64,000 nucleotides of DNA from positions 564,060 to 628,059 of the forward strand of contig NZ_CDCG01000037.1 of assembly GCF_000819845.1 (NCBI RefSeq). Direction: 5' to 3'. This document shows, in pieces, positions 38,820-47,500 of this stretch. A model generated the notes under the pieces. It searched no databases. It was not told where the DNA came from and saw only the letters and a list, made by a program, of their open reading frames with translations. Both the position numbers and the translations under genes were made by a program. The stretch is from Aeromonas enteropelogenes (GTDB taxonomy: Bacteria > Pseudomonadota > Gammaproteobacteria > Enterobacterales > Aeromonadaceae). Position 1 is the stretch's first letter; each line of letters opens with the position of its first letter.

Positions 38820-39722
38820 TCACTGTGCTTTCGGCACGGATATCGGCTCGGAAATCGTCGGTTTGCCCTGCATGATGGAGATCTCCACCCGTCGATTCAT
38901 CCGACGGTTTTCGGCCGTCGTATTGGGCACCAGCGGCTGGGTATCGGCCATTCCCTGCACCACCAAACGACTCTGATCGAAACCGGGCACCTTGATCATC
39001 TGGTGGGCTACCGCCACCGCACGCTGGGTGGATAAATCCCAGTTGGAGCTGAACAACTCGTTCTCGGTCGCCACATTGTCGGTATGGCCCGAGATGGTGA
39101 TCTCCCCGGGAACATCCTTCAGCAGAGCGGCGACCTTGCGGATAACCGGCCAGAACTGCGGTTGCAAGAATGCAGAGCCGGCAGGGAAGGAGGCCTTCTC
39201 GCGGATCCGGATGATGATCTGCTGCCCCAAAGCCTCAATTTCGATGGCGCCATCCTGGATCTGATCCTTGAGCTGCTCGGCCAGTGCTTTGGCCAGATTG
39301 TTGGACTGCTGCTGGGCCTGCTGCGCCGTTTGCGACGTCTGGGGCGTATCTCCCCCGGTCTGCTTGCCATCGCTTTTATCCTGACCACCCGCCTGTTCCG
39401 CCTCACCTGGCAGGAACTCCAGCTCGGTCTGGGTCATGTCGATGGTCTGCTGCATGATGGTATCGATCGGGGTCGGTTCGGGACGGCCGGGTCTGAACTC
39501 CTGGGCGATGACGGACGTCCCCTTGGGTATGTCCTTCACTTCCAGAATGTTCTGCACCCCGAATGCGTTCTTCATCGAGCCTGCAATCTGCTTGAACTTG
39601 AGCACGTCCATCTCGGCAAACGACAGCAACAACACGAAGAAACACATCAACAGCGACATCAGGTCAGCGAAAGTCCCCATGTAGCCAGGCAGCCCTGGTG
39701 GCGGACATTTGCATTTAGACAT
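38820..39722 (-). CDS. pomB: Sodium-driven flagellar stator protein PomB
   Basis: 300 residues. The single membrane helix TFADLMSLLMCFFVLLLSF follows Asp20, the ion-carrying acidic residue. KFKQIAGSMKNAFGVQ and KGTSVIAQEFRPGRPEPTPID are specific to PomB/MotB of sodium type. A plug/linker rich in Gln precedes the OmpA-like peptidoglycan domain (ISGHTDNVATENELFSSNWD, RRMNRRVEI). Eight bases downstream of pomA; the two form the stator complex of the polar flagellum. Confidence 0.95.
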   Translation of the reverse strand: MSKCKCPPPGLPGYMGTFADLMSLLMCFFVLLLSFAEMDVLKFKQIAGSMKNAFGVQNILEVKDIPKGTSVIAQEFRPGRPEPTPIDTIMQQTIDMTQTELEFLPGEAEQAGGQDKSDGKQTGGDTPQTSQTAQQAQQQSNNLAKALAEQLKDQIQDGAIEIEALGQQIIIRIREKASFPAGSAFLQPQFWPVIRKVAALLKDVPGEITISGHTDNVATENELFSSNWDLSTQRAVAVAHQMIKVPGFDQSRLVVQGMADTQPLVPNTTAENRRMNRRVEISIMQGKPTISEPISVPKAQ

Positions 39723-39730
39723 TATGCCCC

Positions 39731-40489
39731 CTACTCGGTGCCATCATTGCGTTTGGACTGGTTCAGGTAGTTCTGCAGCATGGACTGGATCACCCGCGGG
39801 TTCTGACCATCCTGGATCCCCATGATGGCGTCGAGGATCAAGGCACGGCTCAAGCTCTCCTCGCCGCTACGCAGCTCCAGCTTGTCAGCGATGGGGATGG
39901 CGATCATGTTCGCTTCGATGGCCCCGTACAGGGTGGTCAGCAAGGCGACCGCCATGGCCGGGCCGATGGATTTGGGGTCGCTCATATTCGACAACATGGC
40001 CACCAGACCGACCAGAGTACCGATCATGCCCATGGCCGGACCGAGATCCCCCAGGGTGCGAAACACCTTGATGGCACTGGAGTGGCGCTCCGCCGTGAGA
40101 TCGATGTCTTTTTCCAGCACCGAACGCACCACATCGGCATCGTGACCATCCACCAGCATGTCGATCCCCTTCTTCATGAAGGGACTGGGGATCTCGGCTG
40201 CCTCCAGTGCCAGAAAGCCCCCCTTGCGGGCAGCATCGGCCAGTTCAACCGCCTTGGCAATCAGGTCTTCCAGCTTGTCGCCCTTGTACATGAAGGCTTT
40301 GCCCGCCACCTTGAAAGCCATCAGGAACTGGCCAAGGTTGAACTTCATCATGGCGATGAAGATGGAGCCCAAGACGGTGATCATGACAGAGGGGACATCC
40401 ACATACATGCTGACCGGACCACCCAGCAGCATGCCGTATACGACCACCCCGAATCCCAGCACTACCCCAATCAGACTACCTAGATCCAC
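39731..40489 (-). CDS. pomA: Sodium-driven flagellar stator protein PomA
   Basis: 252 residues from the GTG at 40489, which has AGGAG eight bases ahead (an earlier GTG at 40507 adds six residues). Four membrane helices with the cytoplasmic loop between 2 and 3; VFRTLGDLGPAMGMIGTLVGLVAML and VALLTTLYGAIEANMIAIPIADKL are the conserved last helices. It pairs with PomB to conduct sodium and turn the motor. Divergent from xseB. Confidence 0.95.
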   Translation of the reverse strand: MDLGSLIGVVLGFGVVVYGMLLGGPVSMYVDVPSVMITVLGSIFIAMMKFNLGQFLMAFKVAGKAFMYKGDKLEDLIAKAVELADAARKGGFLALEAAEIPSPFMKKGIDMLVDGHDADVVRSVLEKDIDLTAERHSSAIKVFRTLGDLGPAMGMIGTLVGLVAMLSNMSDPKSIGPAMAVALLTTLYGAIEANMIAIPIADKLELRSGEESLSRALILDAIMGIQDGQNPRVIQSMLQNYLNQSKRNDGTE

Positions 40490-40701
40490 AATCCCTACTC
40501 CTGTCACCGGTGCTTGTTGCTATTTATAGTTTGTTGAATTTTCTGCTATTGCGCCCCAGGCGGCAAGCACACATCCGCTCGGAATGATGTCTCATTATCG
40601 ACCAATTGTCGGAGAGTTTGAGCCATGGGTGTTTTTCTGCCTCCCCCATGGGGGCGGTCGATGTTAATATAAGCCGTTTTTTTCAATCCCCGAGGATGGA
40701 C

Positions 40702-40953
40702 ATGGCCAGTAAAAAAATCGACCGTCTGAGTTTTGATGCCACTCTGGAAGAGCTGGAAACCATCGTTCATCAGCTGGAACAAGGTTCCTTACCGCTGGAA
40801 GAGGCACTCAAGCAGTTCGAACAGGGCATTCATCTGGTTCGCGCCGGTCAGCAGAAGCTGGAACAGGCCGAACAGAAGATCCAGATCCTGCTGAGCCAGG
40901 CCGATGGCAGTGAACAACTCGCCCCCTTCCAGCCAGAACAAGGAGAGGAGTGA
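40702..40953 (+). CDS. xseB: Exodeoxyribonuclease VII small subunit
   Basis: 83 residues from ATG 40702 (CGAGGA ahead; an ATG at 40696 is too close to the site). LSFDATLEELETIVHQLEQGSLPLEEALKQFEQGI is the two-helix XseB fold. The small subunit activates XseA. The stop is directly followed by the ispA GTG, the conserved xseB-ispA-dxs order. Confidence 0.95.
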   Translation: MASKKIDRLSFDATLEELETIVHQLEQGSLPLEEALKQFEQGIHLVRAGQQKLEQAEQKIQILLSQADGSEQLAPFQPEQGEE

Positions 40954-41844
40954 GTGGCGCTGGACCAATTTTCCCGTCTGCATCGTCAACGTATCGACGA
41001 CTGTTTGTCAGCACAACTTGAATCCTTGCCCGCCATGGCCCCGCGCCTGCGCGATGCCATGAAGTATGGCTTGCTGCTCGGTGGCAAGCGGGTACGCCCC
41101 TTCCTGGTCTACGCCGTTGGCGAAATGCTGGGAGTAAAAAGCGCACTGCTGGACGGCCCGGCCGCCGCGGTCGAGTGCATCCACGCTTACTCCCTCCTGC
41201 ACGATGACCTGCCTGCCATGGACAATGACGATCTGCGTCGCGGCCAACCGACCGTGCACAAGGCTTTCGATGAAGGCACCGCCATTCTGGCCGGCGACGC
41301 CCTGCAGACCCTGGCCTTCTCCATCCTGGCCGATCACCCCCTGCCCGGCGAACTGATGGCCAACCGGGTGCGGATGCTGAGCGCCCTCGCCCGCGCCTCG
41401 GGATATTTAGGGATGTGTGGGGGTCAAGCCCTCGATCTTCAGGCCGAAGGACGTCAAATTAGCCTGGCCGAACTGGAGCAGATCCATCGCCACAAGACCG
41501 GCGCCCTCATCGAGTGCGCCGTCATGCTGGGGGCCCTGTGCAAGGCCGACGTGGATGAAGCGACCCTGGCCGCGCTGCAGACCTATGCCGCCGCCATTGG
41601 CCTCGCTTTCCAGGTGCAGGATGACATCCTCGACATTACCAGCGATACCGCCACCCTGGGCAAGCCGCAAGGCTCCGATCTGGCGCAAGAGAAGAGCACT
41701 TATCCTGCGCTGCTCGGACTCGACAATGCCCGTGAACTGGCTCGCGAACTCCATGGTAAAGCCTTAACAGCATTGCAATCTTTACCCTACAATACCGACA
41801 TTCTGGAAGCGTTTGCCGATTACATCATCGAGCGAACCCACTAA
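40954..41844 (+). CDS. ispA: Farnesyl diphosphate synthase
   Basis: 296 residues from the GTG adjoining the xseB stop, with GGAGAGGAG ahead. The first Asp-rich motif is HDDLPAMDNDDLRRGQPT, the second QVQDDILDITSDT; LLLGGKRVRPFL binds isopentenyl diphosphate. It makes the C15 precursor of quinones and undecaprenyl phosphate. Co-transcribed with dxs, 21 bases on. Confidence 0.97.
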   Translation: MALDQFSRLHRQRIDDCLSAQLESLPAMAPRLRDAMKYGLLLGGKRVRPFLVYAVGEMLGVKSALLDGPAAAVECIHAYSLLHDDLPAMDNDDLRRGQPTVHKAFDEGTAILAGDALQTLAFSILADHPLPGELMANRVRMLSALARASGYLGMCGGQALDLQAEGRQISLAELEQIHRHKTGALIECAVMLGALCKADVDEATLAALQTYAAAIGLAFQVQDDILDITSDTATLGKPQGSDLAQEKSTYPALLGLDNARELARELHGKALTALQSLPYNTDILEAFADYIIERTH

Positions 41845-41865
41845 ACGCTGGATAACAGTAACAAT

Positions 41866-43734
41866 ATGAGCGTTGATATTAGCAATTTCCCCAACCTGGC
41901 CCTCGCGGATACCCCGATAGAGCTGCGTTCTCTGCCCAAGGATCGGCTGCCTGCACTGTGCAACGAGCTGCGCGAGTATCTGCTGCGCTCGGTGAGCCGC
42001 TCCAGCGGCCACTTTGCCTCCGGTCTGGGCACGGTCGAGCTGACGGTGGCACTGCATTACGTCTACAACACCCCGTTCGATCGCCTGATCTGGGATGTGG
42101 GCCACCAGGCCTATCCCCACAAGATCCTGACCGGACGTCGCGACCAGATCCACACCATTCGCCAGAAGGATGGTCTGCACCCCTTCCCCTGGCGGGGCGA
42201 GAGCGAATACGACGTCCTCAGCGTTGGCCACTCCAGCACTTCCATCGGTGCGGCGCTCGGCATGGCGGTCGCGGCCGAGAGTGAAGGATTGGGGCGCAAG
42301 GTGGTGGCGGTGATCGGCGATGGTGCCATCACGGCCGGGATGGCGTTCGAGGCACTCAATCACGCCGGTGACGTTCACAAGGATATGCTGGTGATCCTCA
42401 ACGACAACGAGATGTCCATCTCCGAGAACGTCGGGGCACTGAACAATCACCTGGCCCGGGTCATGTCTGGCAAGCTCTACACCACTATCCGCGAAGGCGG
42501 CAAGAAGGTGCTGGCGGGTCTGCCGCCGGTCAAGGAGCTGGCCAAGCGAGCCGAGGAGCATCTCAAGGGGATGGTGGTGCCGGGCACCCTGTTCGAGGAG
42601 TTCGGCTTCAACTATATCGGCCCCATCGACGGCCACGATATCGACGCTCTGGTCGAGACCCTGCGCAACATGCGCAATCTCAAGGGGCCCCAGCTGCTCC
42701 ACATCAAGACCAAAAAGGGCAAGGGCTACGAGCCGGCGGAGAAAGACCCCATCGGTTATCACGCCGTCCCCAAATTCAATCCCGACGAGTGCACCCTGCC
42801 CAAGAGCGGCGGCGGCAAGCCCACCTTCTCCGCCATCTTCGGCCAGTGGCTGTGCGACATGGCGGCGAAAGACGAGAAGCTGGTCGGCATCACCCCCGCC
42901 ATGCGCGAGGGCTCCGGACTGGTGAAATTCAGCCAGCAATACCCGGATCGCTACTTCGACGTGGCCATCGCCGAACAGCATGCGGTCACCTTCGCCGCCG
43001 GCCTCGCCATCGCCGACAAGAAGCCGGTGGTCGCCATCTATTCAAGCTTCCTGCAGCGCGCCTACGATCAGGTGATCCACGACGTGGCCCTACAGGATCT
43101 TCCGGTGCTGTTCGCTATCGACCGGGCCGGTCTGGTGGGGGCCGATGGCCCGACCCATCAGGGGGCGTTTGATATCAGTTTCCTGCGCACCGTGCCCAAC
43201 ATGGTGATCATGACTCCGTCCGACGAGAACGAATGCCGCCAGATGCTCTACACCGGTTACCTGCATCAGGGGCCAGCGGCAGTGCGTTATCCCCGAGGCA
43301 GCAGCCTGAGCGATACCCCCGTCTCGCAAGAGATGCAGGTACTCGAGCTTGGCAAGGGTCGCGTGTTGCGGGAAGGCAAGGGCACCGCCATCCTGGCATT
43401 TGGTACCCTGCTGCAGCACGCCAGGGCCGCCGCCGAGGCGCTCGATGCCACCCTGGTGGACATGCGCTTCGTCAAGCCGATGGATGAGGCGCTGGTGCTC
43501 TCCCTGGCCGCAACTCACGATTACTTCGTCACCCTCGAGGACAACGCCATCATGGGCGGGGCCGGCTCCGCAGTGAACGAGCTGCTGATGCGCAACAAGC
43601 AGTGCAAGCCGGTGCTGAACCTGGGCCTGCCCGACCGCTTCATCGAGCAGGGTACCCAGGAAGAGATCTACGCCCAGCTGGGGCTGGACGGCGCAGGCAT
43701 CCTGGCCAGCATCGAAGGCTGGCTAAAAGCCTGA
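41866..43734 (+). CDS. dxs: 1-deoxy-D-xylulose-5-phosphate synthase
   Basis: 622 residues. Thiamine diphosphate site [18 protein letters not shown] and [19 protein letters not shown]; the pyrimidine-domain Glu in [18 protein letters not shown]-terminal transketolase domain from about 495. It condenses pyruvate and glyceraldehyde-3-phosphate, the entry step of the MEP isoprenoid pathway, feeding IspA. Ends at a strong terminator. Confidence 0.98.
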   Translation: MSVDISNFPNLALADTPIELRSLPKDRLPALCNELREYLLRSVSRSSGHFASGLGTVELTVALHYVYNTPFDRLIWDVGHQAYPHKILTGRRDQIHTIRQKDGLHPFPWRGESEYDVLSVGHSSTSIGAALGMAVAAESEGLGRKVVAVIGDGAITAGMAFEALNHAGDVHKDMLVILNDNEMSISENVGALNNHLARVMSGKLYTTIREGGKKVLAGLPPVKELAKRAEEHLKGMVVPGTLFEEFGFNYIGPIDGHDIDALVETLRNMRNLKGPQLLHIKTKKGKGYEPAEKDPIGYHAVPKFNPDECTLPKSGGGKPTFSAIFGQWLCDMAAKDEKLVGITPAMREGSGLVKFSQQYPDRYFDVAIAEQHAVTFAAGLAIADKKPVVAIYSSFLQRAYDQVIHDVALQDLPVLFAIDRAGLVGADGPTHQGAFDISFLRTVPNMVIMTPSDENECRQMLYTGYLHQGPAAVRYPRGSSLSDTPVSQEMQVLELGKGRVLREGKGTAILAFGTLLQHARAAAEALDATLVDMRFVKPMDEALVLSLAATHDYFVTLEDNAIMGGAGSAVNELLMRNKQCKPVLNLGLPDRFIEQGTQEEIYAQLGLDGAGILASIEGWLKA

Positions 43735-43776
43735 CGCACGGCCGGCAACACGCCAGACCGAGAATTGCGAGCAATA

Positions 43777-43805
43777 AAGAAGGGCGCCATATTGGCGCCC
43801 TTCTT
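43777..43805 (+). terminator. Terminator of xseB-ispA-dxs
   Basis: AGAAGGGCGCCA-TAT-TGGCGCCCTTCT, a GC-rich stem followed by TGTCATTC 43 bases past the dxs stop. It also faces the convergent transporter operon. Confidence 0.85.
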
Positions 43806-43866
43806 GTCATTCATCCTCTGATGATTGTTCCCCCATGGCCGCATCGGCCCGGTGAGCAGGAGACCA

Positions 43867-44808
43867 TCAGCCCTTGTAAATCTTCGGGTTGAACACATCC
43901 CGCAGCCAGTCACCCAGGAGGTTGATGACCAGCACCAGCACCACCAGGCAGATGCCCGGGAAGGCGGTGATCCACCAGGAGCCGGAGAAGATGTAGTTGA
44001 AGCCGACGCTGATCAGCGACCCCAGGGACGGCTGGTCTACCGGCATCCCCAGACCGAGGAAGGAGAGCGCCGCCTCACTCATGATGGCGTTGGCCACCTG
44101 CACGGTGGAGATCACCAGAATGGGCGACAGGCAGTTCGGCAGTATGTGACGGAACATGATGCGCGGGGCGCGAAAGCCCATCACCTTGGCCGCTTCCACA
44201 TACTCCTTCTTCTTCTCCGCCAGCACGGAGGCGCGCACGGTCCGGGCATATTGCGGCCATTCGGCAATGCCGATGATCACCACCAGCATCAGGATGGCGA
44301 ACTTGGAGTAGAACTCAGAGCCAAAGGTCGCCTGGAAGATGGCGGAGATGATAATGGCCACCATCATGGTGGAAAACGACAGCTGGACGTCGGCAAAACG
44401 CATCAGCAGGTTGTCGATGCGACCACCGAAGTAACCGGCCAGCAGACCGATGACGATACCAAGCACCAGCTGCAGCGCTACCGCGAATAGACCTATAGTC
44501 AGCGAGATGCGAGCGCCATAGAGGATGGTGCTCCAGATGTCGCGGCCCTGGTTATCGGTACCGAGCCAGAAGCGCTCTTCGCCCCCTTCCAGCCAGGAGG
44601 GCGGCAATTCGGCATCCATCAGATCGAAGCTGGTCTGGTCATAGACGTTGTGCGGTGCAATCCAGGGCGCCAGCAGCGCCGCCAGCACAAACACCACGAA
44701 GACCGCAAAGCTGAACATGGCTACCTTGTCCCGCAGGAAGTAGTAGACGATGTCGGAGTTCTTGAAGCGCGCCCAGCGGCTCGGGCTCGCAGTTACTGCA
44801 TTGCTCAT
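43867..44808 (-). CDS. ABC transporter permease, DppC/OppC type
   Basis: 313 residues. An N-terminal OppC_N helix (about 25-50) and the permease core with about five more helices. WLGTDNQGRDIWSTILYGAR is the family hallmark, and EYVEAAKVMGFRAPRIMFRHILPN is the ATPase-coupling loop (EAA). It follows the DppB-type permease by four bases. Substrate probably a peptide or related compound; not decided by sequence. Confidence 0.92.
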   Translation of the reverse strand: MSNAVTASPSRWARFKNSDIVYYFLRDKVAMFSFAVFVVFVLAALLAPWIAPHNVYDQTSFDLMDAELPPSWLEGGEERFWLGTDNQGRDIWSTILYGARISLTIGLFAVALQLVLGIVIGLLAGYFGGRIDNLLMRFADVQLSFSTMMVAIIISAIFQATFGSEFYSKFAILMLVVIIGIAEWPQYARTVRASVLAEKKKEYVEAAKVMGFRAPRIMFRHILPNCLSPILVISTVQVANAIMSEAALSFLGLGMPVDQPSLGSLISVGFNYIFSGSWWITAFPGICLVVLVLVINLLGDWLRDVFNPKIYKG

Positions 44809-44812
44809 GTGC

Positions 44813-45787
44813 TTACCCCTTAGCGGTCAAGTTGACGGTCGGGTTGATCAACCCGTAGAGCAGGTCGACCAGGGTGTTGGTCACCACGAAGATCAGGCCG
44901 ACGAAGATGACGTAGGCGGTGATGAGCGGGGTATCGACCCGGTGAATGGCCTCGAGGAACAAAAAGCCGGTACCCGGCCACTGGAACACGCTCTCGGTCA
45001 GTATGGTGTAGGCCACCATGGTACCGATCTGCACACCGCCCACCGTGATGACCGGCAGCATGGTGTTCTTCAGGGCGTGCTGGTAGTAGACCTTGTTGTT
45101 GTCCAGCCCCTTGGCGCGAGCAAATTTGACGTACTCGGAGGAGAGCTGCTCCAGCATCTCGGAACGTACCAACCGGATAAACAGCGGCAGCATGATGGAG
45201 GAGAGCGACACCGCCGGCAGGATCAGGTGCTTGATGCCATCCCAGGTGAAGAAGCCGGACTCCCAGCCCAGCAGGTTGTAAGTCTCACCACGGCCGTAGG
45301 CAGGCAGCCAGCCCAGCTGGATGGAGAAGAGATACATCAGCATGATGGCGGTCAAAAAGACCGGGATCGAGATGCCGATACTGCTTCCCGCCATGATGAT
45401 CTTGGTGGGAATACTGCGCGGGCGGATCGCAGAGTAGACCCCGAGCGGAATGGAGACCACGACGATGATGATCGCGGCGGCAAATACCAGCTCAAGGGTA
45501 GCCACCAGCTTGTCGAGGATCACCTCGAGAGCCGGTCGCTTGAAGAAATAGGAGGTGCCCAGATCCCCATGCACCGCATTCTTCAGAAAGCGGCTGTATT
45601 TGACCAAAAAGGGATCATTGAGGCCCATCTTGTCGCGCAGCTCCTGGCGCACGGACTCGGAGACGGATTGTCCCACCAGCTCGCGCAGCGGATCCCCCAG
45701 GTTGTCCTGGATGGAGAAGGCGACCAGGCTGATGACGAACATCACTATCACGGCCTGATAGAACCGTTTCAGCAGGAATGTAAACAT
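44813..45787 (-). CDS. ABC transporter permease, DppB/OppB type
   Basis: 324 residues with six helices. LLKRFYQAVIVMFVISLVAFSI is the N-terminal helix, and SEYVKFARAKGLDNNKVYYQHALKNTMLP is the coupling loop. DNLGDPLREL sits in the periplasmic portion. It sits between the solute-binding gene and the DppC-type gene, separated from the former by two hairpins. Confidence 0.92.
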   Translation of the reverse strand: MFTFLLKRFYQAVIVMFVISLVAFSIQDNLGDPLRELVGQSVSESVRQELRDKMGLNDPFLVKYSRFLKNAVHGDLGTSYFFKRPALEVILDKLVATLELVFAAAIIIVVVSIPLGVYSAIRPRSIPTKIIMAGSSIGISIPVFLTAIMLMYLFSIQLGWLPAYGRGETYNLLGWESGFFTWDGIKHLILPAVSLSSIMLPLFIRLVRSEMLEQLSSEYVKFARAKGLDNNKVYYQHALKNTMLPVITVGGVQIGTMVAYTILTESVFQWPGTGFLFLEAIHRVDTPLITAYVIFVGLIFVVTNTLVDLLYGLINPTVNLTAKG

Positions 45788-45804
45788 GCTTGTCCTTCTA
45801 CGTG

Positions 45805-45862
45805 GCCTGTGTCATGGCACAGGCTTCTGTTAGTGGGTGGCGCGACCTTGGCCGCGCCACCC
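45805..45862 (-). repeat. Two hairpins between the binding-protein and permease genes
   Basis: GCCTGTG/CACAGGC (45805-45824) and a ten-pair GGGTGGCGCG/CGCGCCACCC (45835-45862) fill the 97-base gap. No T run follows, so they more likely block 3' exonucleases and raise the amount of binding-protein message relative to the permeases, as known for mal and his operons. Confidence 0.6.
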
Positions 45863-45884
45863 CGTCCTTCCTTGCGACTTGCGC

Positions 45885-47441
45885 TTACTTGTTGACCACC
45901 AGGTCACCCAGGTAAGGGAAGTTCATTACGTTGACCACCGGCTTGATGTCGACGTTCTTCTTGGCGCCATAAGCCAGATCTTCCCAGTGCAGCGGCACAT
46001 AGGCGGCATCTTCAATCAGCATGGCTTCCACCTTCTGCAGGATGGCGGCACGCTTGGCCGGGTCTGTCTCGGTGTTCGCATCCATCACCATCTTGTCCGC
46101 TTCGGCGTTGGCATAGCCACCACAGTTGTACTGGCCCATACCAGTCTTGGCGTCCTTGGTGAAAGTCAGGAACTCGAAGAAGTTCGCGGTATCTTCGGTG
46201 TCGGAGTGCCAGCCAATCAGCTGCATGTCGGCGGCGCACTTGTCAAACTCCGGCCAGTACTGGGCCACCGGCATGGTCTTCAGATCCACTTTGATGTTGA
46301 TCTTGGCCAGCATGGCGGAGACAGCCTGGGCGATCTTGACGTCGTTGACGTAACGGGCAGCCGGGGAGATGAAGCTCATCTTGAAGCCCTTCTCGTAACC
46401 GGCTTCCTTCATCAGCTCCTTGGCCTTGGCCAGATCATACTGGGGCACCAGCGCCTCGTTATAGCCTGCATAGCCTTTCGGGCTCAGCTGGCCGGCCGGG
46501 GTACCGAAACCCTTGTTTATCTTGTCGACGATACCCACCTGGTTGATGGCGTAGTTGATTGCCTGACGCACGCGCTTGTCTTTCAGCGCCGGGTTGGTGT
46601 TCTGGTTCAGCTCGATGATGATGGCACGGGTACCGGACAGGGTGACCAGCTGGGAATCCTTGCCGTTCTTGACGCGCTCCAGATCGTTCGGAGCAACCGG
46701 GTAAATCATGTCCACGTCACCACCCAGCAGGGCGGCCACACGGGTGGCGTCTTCCTTGATGGGCACCACGGTCAGGTTCTCGACGTTGCCCTTGGAAGCC
46801 TTGTCCCAGTAGTTGGCATTGCGCACGTATTCCAGCTTCACGCCCTGCTCGCGGAACTTGACGCTGAACGGACCGGTACCGGAGACATTGGTCGAGGCGA
46901 AGGAGTCACCGTTCTTGACGATCTCGGCCTTGTCCTTGCCCGCTTCGGTCTTGCCGGTATAAAACTTGGAGTCCATCGGGAAGATATAGGTTACGGTCTG
47001 CAGCACCAGCGGGAACGGCTTGGCGGTGACGAGATCCACGGTGAAATCATCCACCTTCTTGGCTTCGGCGATGGGATCGAAGATCGCCTTGAAGTCAGGG
47101 GAAGCCTTCAGACGGTTGACGGTCCACACCACGTCATCGGCGGTGAAGTCGTTGCCGGAGTGGAACTTGACGCCCTTGCGCAGGTGGAAGCGGACGGTCT
47201 TGTCGTCGATACGCTCATATTTTTCGGCCAGGCGCGGCTCAAACTGCAGGTCTTGGGTGTAACGCATCAGGGGATCGAACACCAGGTGGGACATTTCCAG
47301 AGTCTGGCCGGAGAGCTGCTCCTGGGGATCCAGCGAGGTGGCATCGGAAGCGACGCCTACCTTGATATCGGCGGCAGAGACACTGAACGCGAAACCGGCG
47401 GCAAACAGCGCCATGGCAATTTTGGACAATCCTTTCTTCAT
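45885..47441 (-). CDS. ABC transporter solute-binding protein, family 5
   Basis: 518 residues from ATG 47441, which has GGAGAAAACA ahead; upstream Mets at 47453 and a longer frame to 47480 are less likely. Signal peptide MKKGLSKIAMALFAAGFAFSVSA, cut before AD. SBP_bac_5 fold: SHLVFDPLMRY near 45-55 and TVRFHLRKGVKFHSGNDFTADDV. Binds peptides or similar in the periplasm and delivers them to the permeases. No lipobox Cys, so soluble. Downstream of the ATPase gene. Confidence 0.93.
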   Translation of the reverse strand: MKKGLSKIAMALFAAGFAFSVSAADIKVGVASDATSLDPQEQLSGQTLEMSHLVFDPLMRYTQDLQFEPRLAEKYERIDDKTVRFHLRKGVKFHSGNDFTADDVVWTVNRLKASPDFKAIFDPIAEAKKVDDFTVDLVTAKPFPLVLQTVTYIFPMDSKFYTGKTEAGKDKAEIVKNGDSFASTNVSGTGPFSVKFREQGVKLEYVRNANYWDKASKGNVENLTVVPIKEDATRVAALLGGDVDMIYPVAPNDLERVKNGKDSQLVTLSGTRAIIIELNQNTNPALKDKRVRQAINYAINQVGIVDKINKGFGTPAGQLSPKGYAGYNEALVPQYDLAKAKELMKEAGYEKGFKMSFISPAARYVNDVKIAQAVSAMLAKINIKVDLKTMPVAQYWPEFDKCAADMQLIGWHSDTEDTANFFEFLTFTKDAKTGMGQYNCGGYANAEADKMVMDANTETDPAKRAAILQKVEAMLIEDAAYVPLHWEDLAYGAKKNVDIKPVVNVMNFPYLGDLVVNK

Positions 47442-47500
47442 TGTTTTCTCCATGCTTTTGGCTTTTTTATTGACAGACAAACCGGCGAACCGGTGCTTTC